From contig JAFBAL010000066.1 of assembly GCA_019247845.1 (NCBI GenBank), positions 1-44,331 on the forward strand: a stretch of 44,331 bases of DNA, in the 5' to 3' direction. The DNA comes from Alphaproteobacteria bacterium. Its GTDB lineage: Bacteria; Pseudomonadota; Alphaproteobacteria; Micropepsales; Micropepsaceae. Both the position numbers and the translations under genes were made by a program. The first letter of the stretch is position 1. Each line of letters starts with the position of its first letter. This document shows, piece after piece, positions 43,538 to 44,331 of the stretch. The notes under the pieces are model-generated. The model saw nothing but the letters and a program-made list of their open reading frames with translations. It did not search any database and had not been told where the DNA came from.

Positions 43538-44152
43538 ATGTCCAAATTGCTTGCTCTGGTGACGATAGCGTTTGCATTGGTGACGGGAAGCGTGGCGCAG
43601 GCCGCGACGCCGGCTGAGAGCTTCGTCGCCACGAATATCGACAAGGGTCTTCAGATCCTCAACGGCAAGGGGCCGTCGGCGCAGCGCAACGCGCAGTTCC
43701 AGAGCTTCCTGGAAAACCTGACCGACATCCCGCGCATCGCCAGGTTCACGCTCGGCAATGCGCGCCGCGCCGCTTCGGACAGCGACGTGGCGAGCTTCGA
43801 CGCGGCGTTCAAGAGCTATGCCCAGGCCGTCTATCAGTCGCGGCTGGCGCAGTATACCGGCCAGACGCTGAAGGTGACGGGCTCGACCGAGCGCGCGCCC
43901 GGCGACACCATCGTCAAGACCGCGCTGGTCGACCCGCAAGGAGCCGAGCAGCAGCCGCTCGAAGTCGACTTCCGCGTGCTCAGCGACAAGGGCCGCATGG
44001 TCGTGATCGACGTGTCGATCGCGGGCGTGTGGCTGGCGATCGAGGAGCGCGACCAGTTCAGCGCGTTCCTCAGCCAGCACAACGGCAGCATCCCGGCGCT
44101 CGTCACGCACCTCAACCAGCTGACCGCGCAGCTTAGGGCTAAGATCCAGTAG
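43538..44152 (+). CDS. mlaC: MlaC-type periplasmic phospholipid-binding protein
   Basis: A 204-residue exported protein: signal peptide MSKLLALVTIAFALVTGSVA cleaved after AQA, then the MlaC/Ttg2D fold with AESFVATNIDKGLQIL, LTDIPRIARFTLGNARRAAS, FKSYAQAVYQSRLAQYTG, and DVSIAGVWLAIEERDQFSAFL. MlaC shuttles phospholipid between the outer-membrane MlaA complex and the inner-membrane MlaFEDB transporter. ATG 43538 follows AGGAA by eight bases. With mlaA it forms a small operon; the inner-membrane mlaFED genes are not in the window. Confidence 0.93.
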   Translation: MSKLLALVTIAFALVTGSVAQAATPAESFVATNIDKGLQILNGKGPSAQRNAQFQSFLENLTDIPRIARFTLGNARRAASDSDVASFDAAFKSYAQAVYQSRLAQYTGQTLKVTGSTERAPGDTIVKTALVDPQGAEQQPLEVDFRVLSDKGRMVVIDVSIAGVWLAIEERDQFSAFLSQHNGSIPALVTHLNQLTAQLRAKIQ

Positions 44153-44165
44153 CGGCGTTGTCATG

Positions 44166-44181
44166 GCCCGCGAATGCGGGC
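44166..44181. repeat. Short GC-rich hairpin after mlaC
   Basis: GCCCGC-GAAT-GCGGGC, six pairs with a four-base loop and no T-run. It looks like a REP-type extragenic palindrome or a weak terminator 14 bases behind the mlaC stop. Confidence 0.5.
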
Positions 44182-44321
44182 TACCCAGCCGGGTTCTGCA
44201 CGATCCGAGACGCGTCACCTGGATGGCCTGCGGATTGTTCAGCCTGGACACATAGCTGACAGGTGTTCGGGGAGATGGTTGACACATTCTGGCTTGGAAG
44301 AGGCTTTCGAGGAGGCCATCC

Positions 44322-44331
44322 ATGCCGTGGC
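44322..44331 (+). CDS. Probable start of an IS481-type transposase, truncated by window end
   Basis: Only ATG CCG TGG C is inside the window (M-P-W). GAGGAGG six bases upstream is a strong ribosome site. Transposases of the IS481 group commonly begin MPWK and have an upstream stretch with a GTTGACACATTC-like sequence, which is seen at 44278-44289; the region from about 44225 on (CTGGACACATAGCTGACAGG) would then be the left end of the element. The call depends on recall of the family start and three codons, so it is tentative. Confidence 0.45.

Overview
This is a high-GC, gene-dense chromosomal window from an alphaproteobacterium. The lineage call rests on PhyR, two HWE-family kinases, a LigD/Ku end-joining pair and many promoters of the EcfG type (GGAAC-N16/17-CGTT), a combination typical of that class. 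The order cannot be fixed from the sequence.

Layout. (1) 1-1107: end of a phenylacetyl-CoA epoxidase operon (paaD tail, paaE). (2) 1109-22940: a general stress response (GSR) block. EcfG-type promoters sit in front of a DUF4142 gene followed by ligD, a Cys-rich DUF326 gene followed by ku, an antiporter-USP fusion, a 2,101-residue poly-HAMP hybrid kinase followed by a REC-PAS-HWE-REC kinase, a small secreted protein, a 57-residue membrane protein, a CHASE3 hybrid kinase, a CsbD protein, a PRC-barrel protein, phyR itself and a DUF1328 membrane peptide. One more exact promoter has no protein gene behind it and instead reads into a long C-loop hairpin, a candidate small RNA. (3) 22942-25063: two more kinases of the HWE/HisKA_2 group, one lacking recognisable ATP-binding motifs. 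(4) 25148-29372: TonB receptor, YfiR-like periplasmic protein, CHASE8-like sensor kinase and single-domain receiver, apparently one signalling operon. (5) 29403-35321: two crotonases (the first cut short by an amber codon), a convergent TerB-DnaJ protein and a fused 5-oxoprolinase/hydantoinase. (6) 35322-35990: a poorly coding stretch with AT-rich islands, direct repeats and one doubtful small gene. (7) 35994-41541: an overlapping operon of an ArsR-methyltransferase (SahR-like) regulator, metF and metH, with a palindromic operator. (8) 41722-42629: a lower-GC pair of small overlapping genes, one HEPN-like. (9) 42715-44152: mlaA and mlaC. (10) 44322-end: first codons of a probable IS481-type transposase.

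How it fits together. PhyR is the anti-anti-sigma switch that releases EcfG; NepR and EcfG are not in the window. The repeated promoter says that much of 1-23 kb is output (DNA end joining, ion/proton antiport, small envelope and hydrophilic stress proteins) or sensory input (several hybrid kinases) of one stress regulon, with phyR autoregulated. The methionine genes form a separate unit likely governed by S-adenosylhomocysteine. No stretch over 300 bases lacks a gene call; the longest weakly coding part is 35322-35990.
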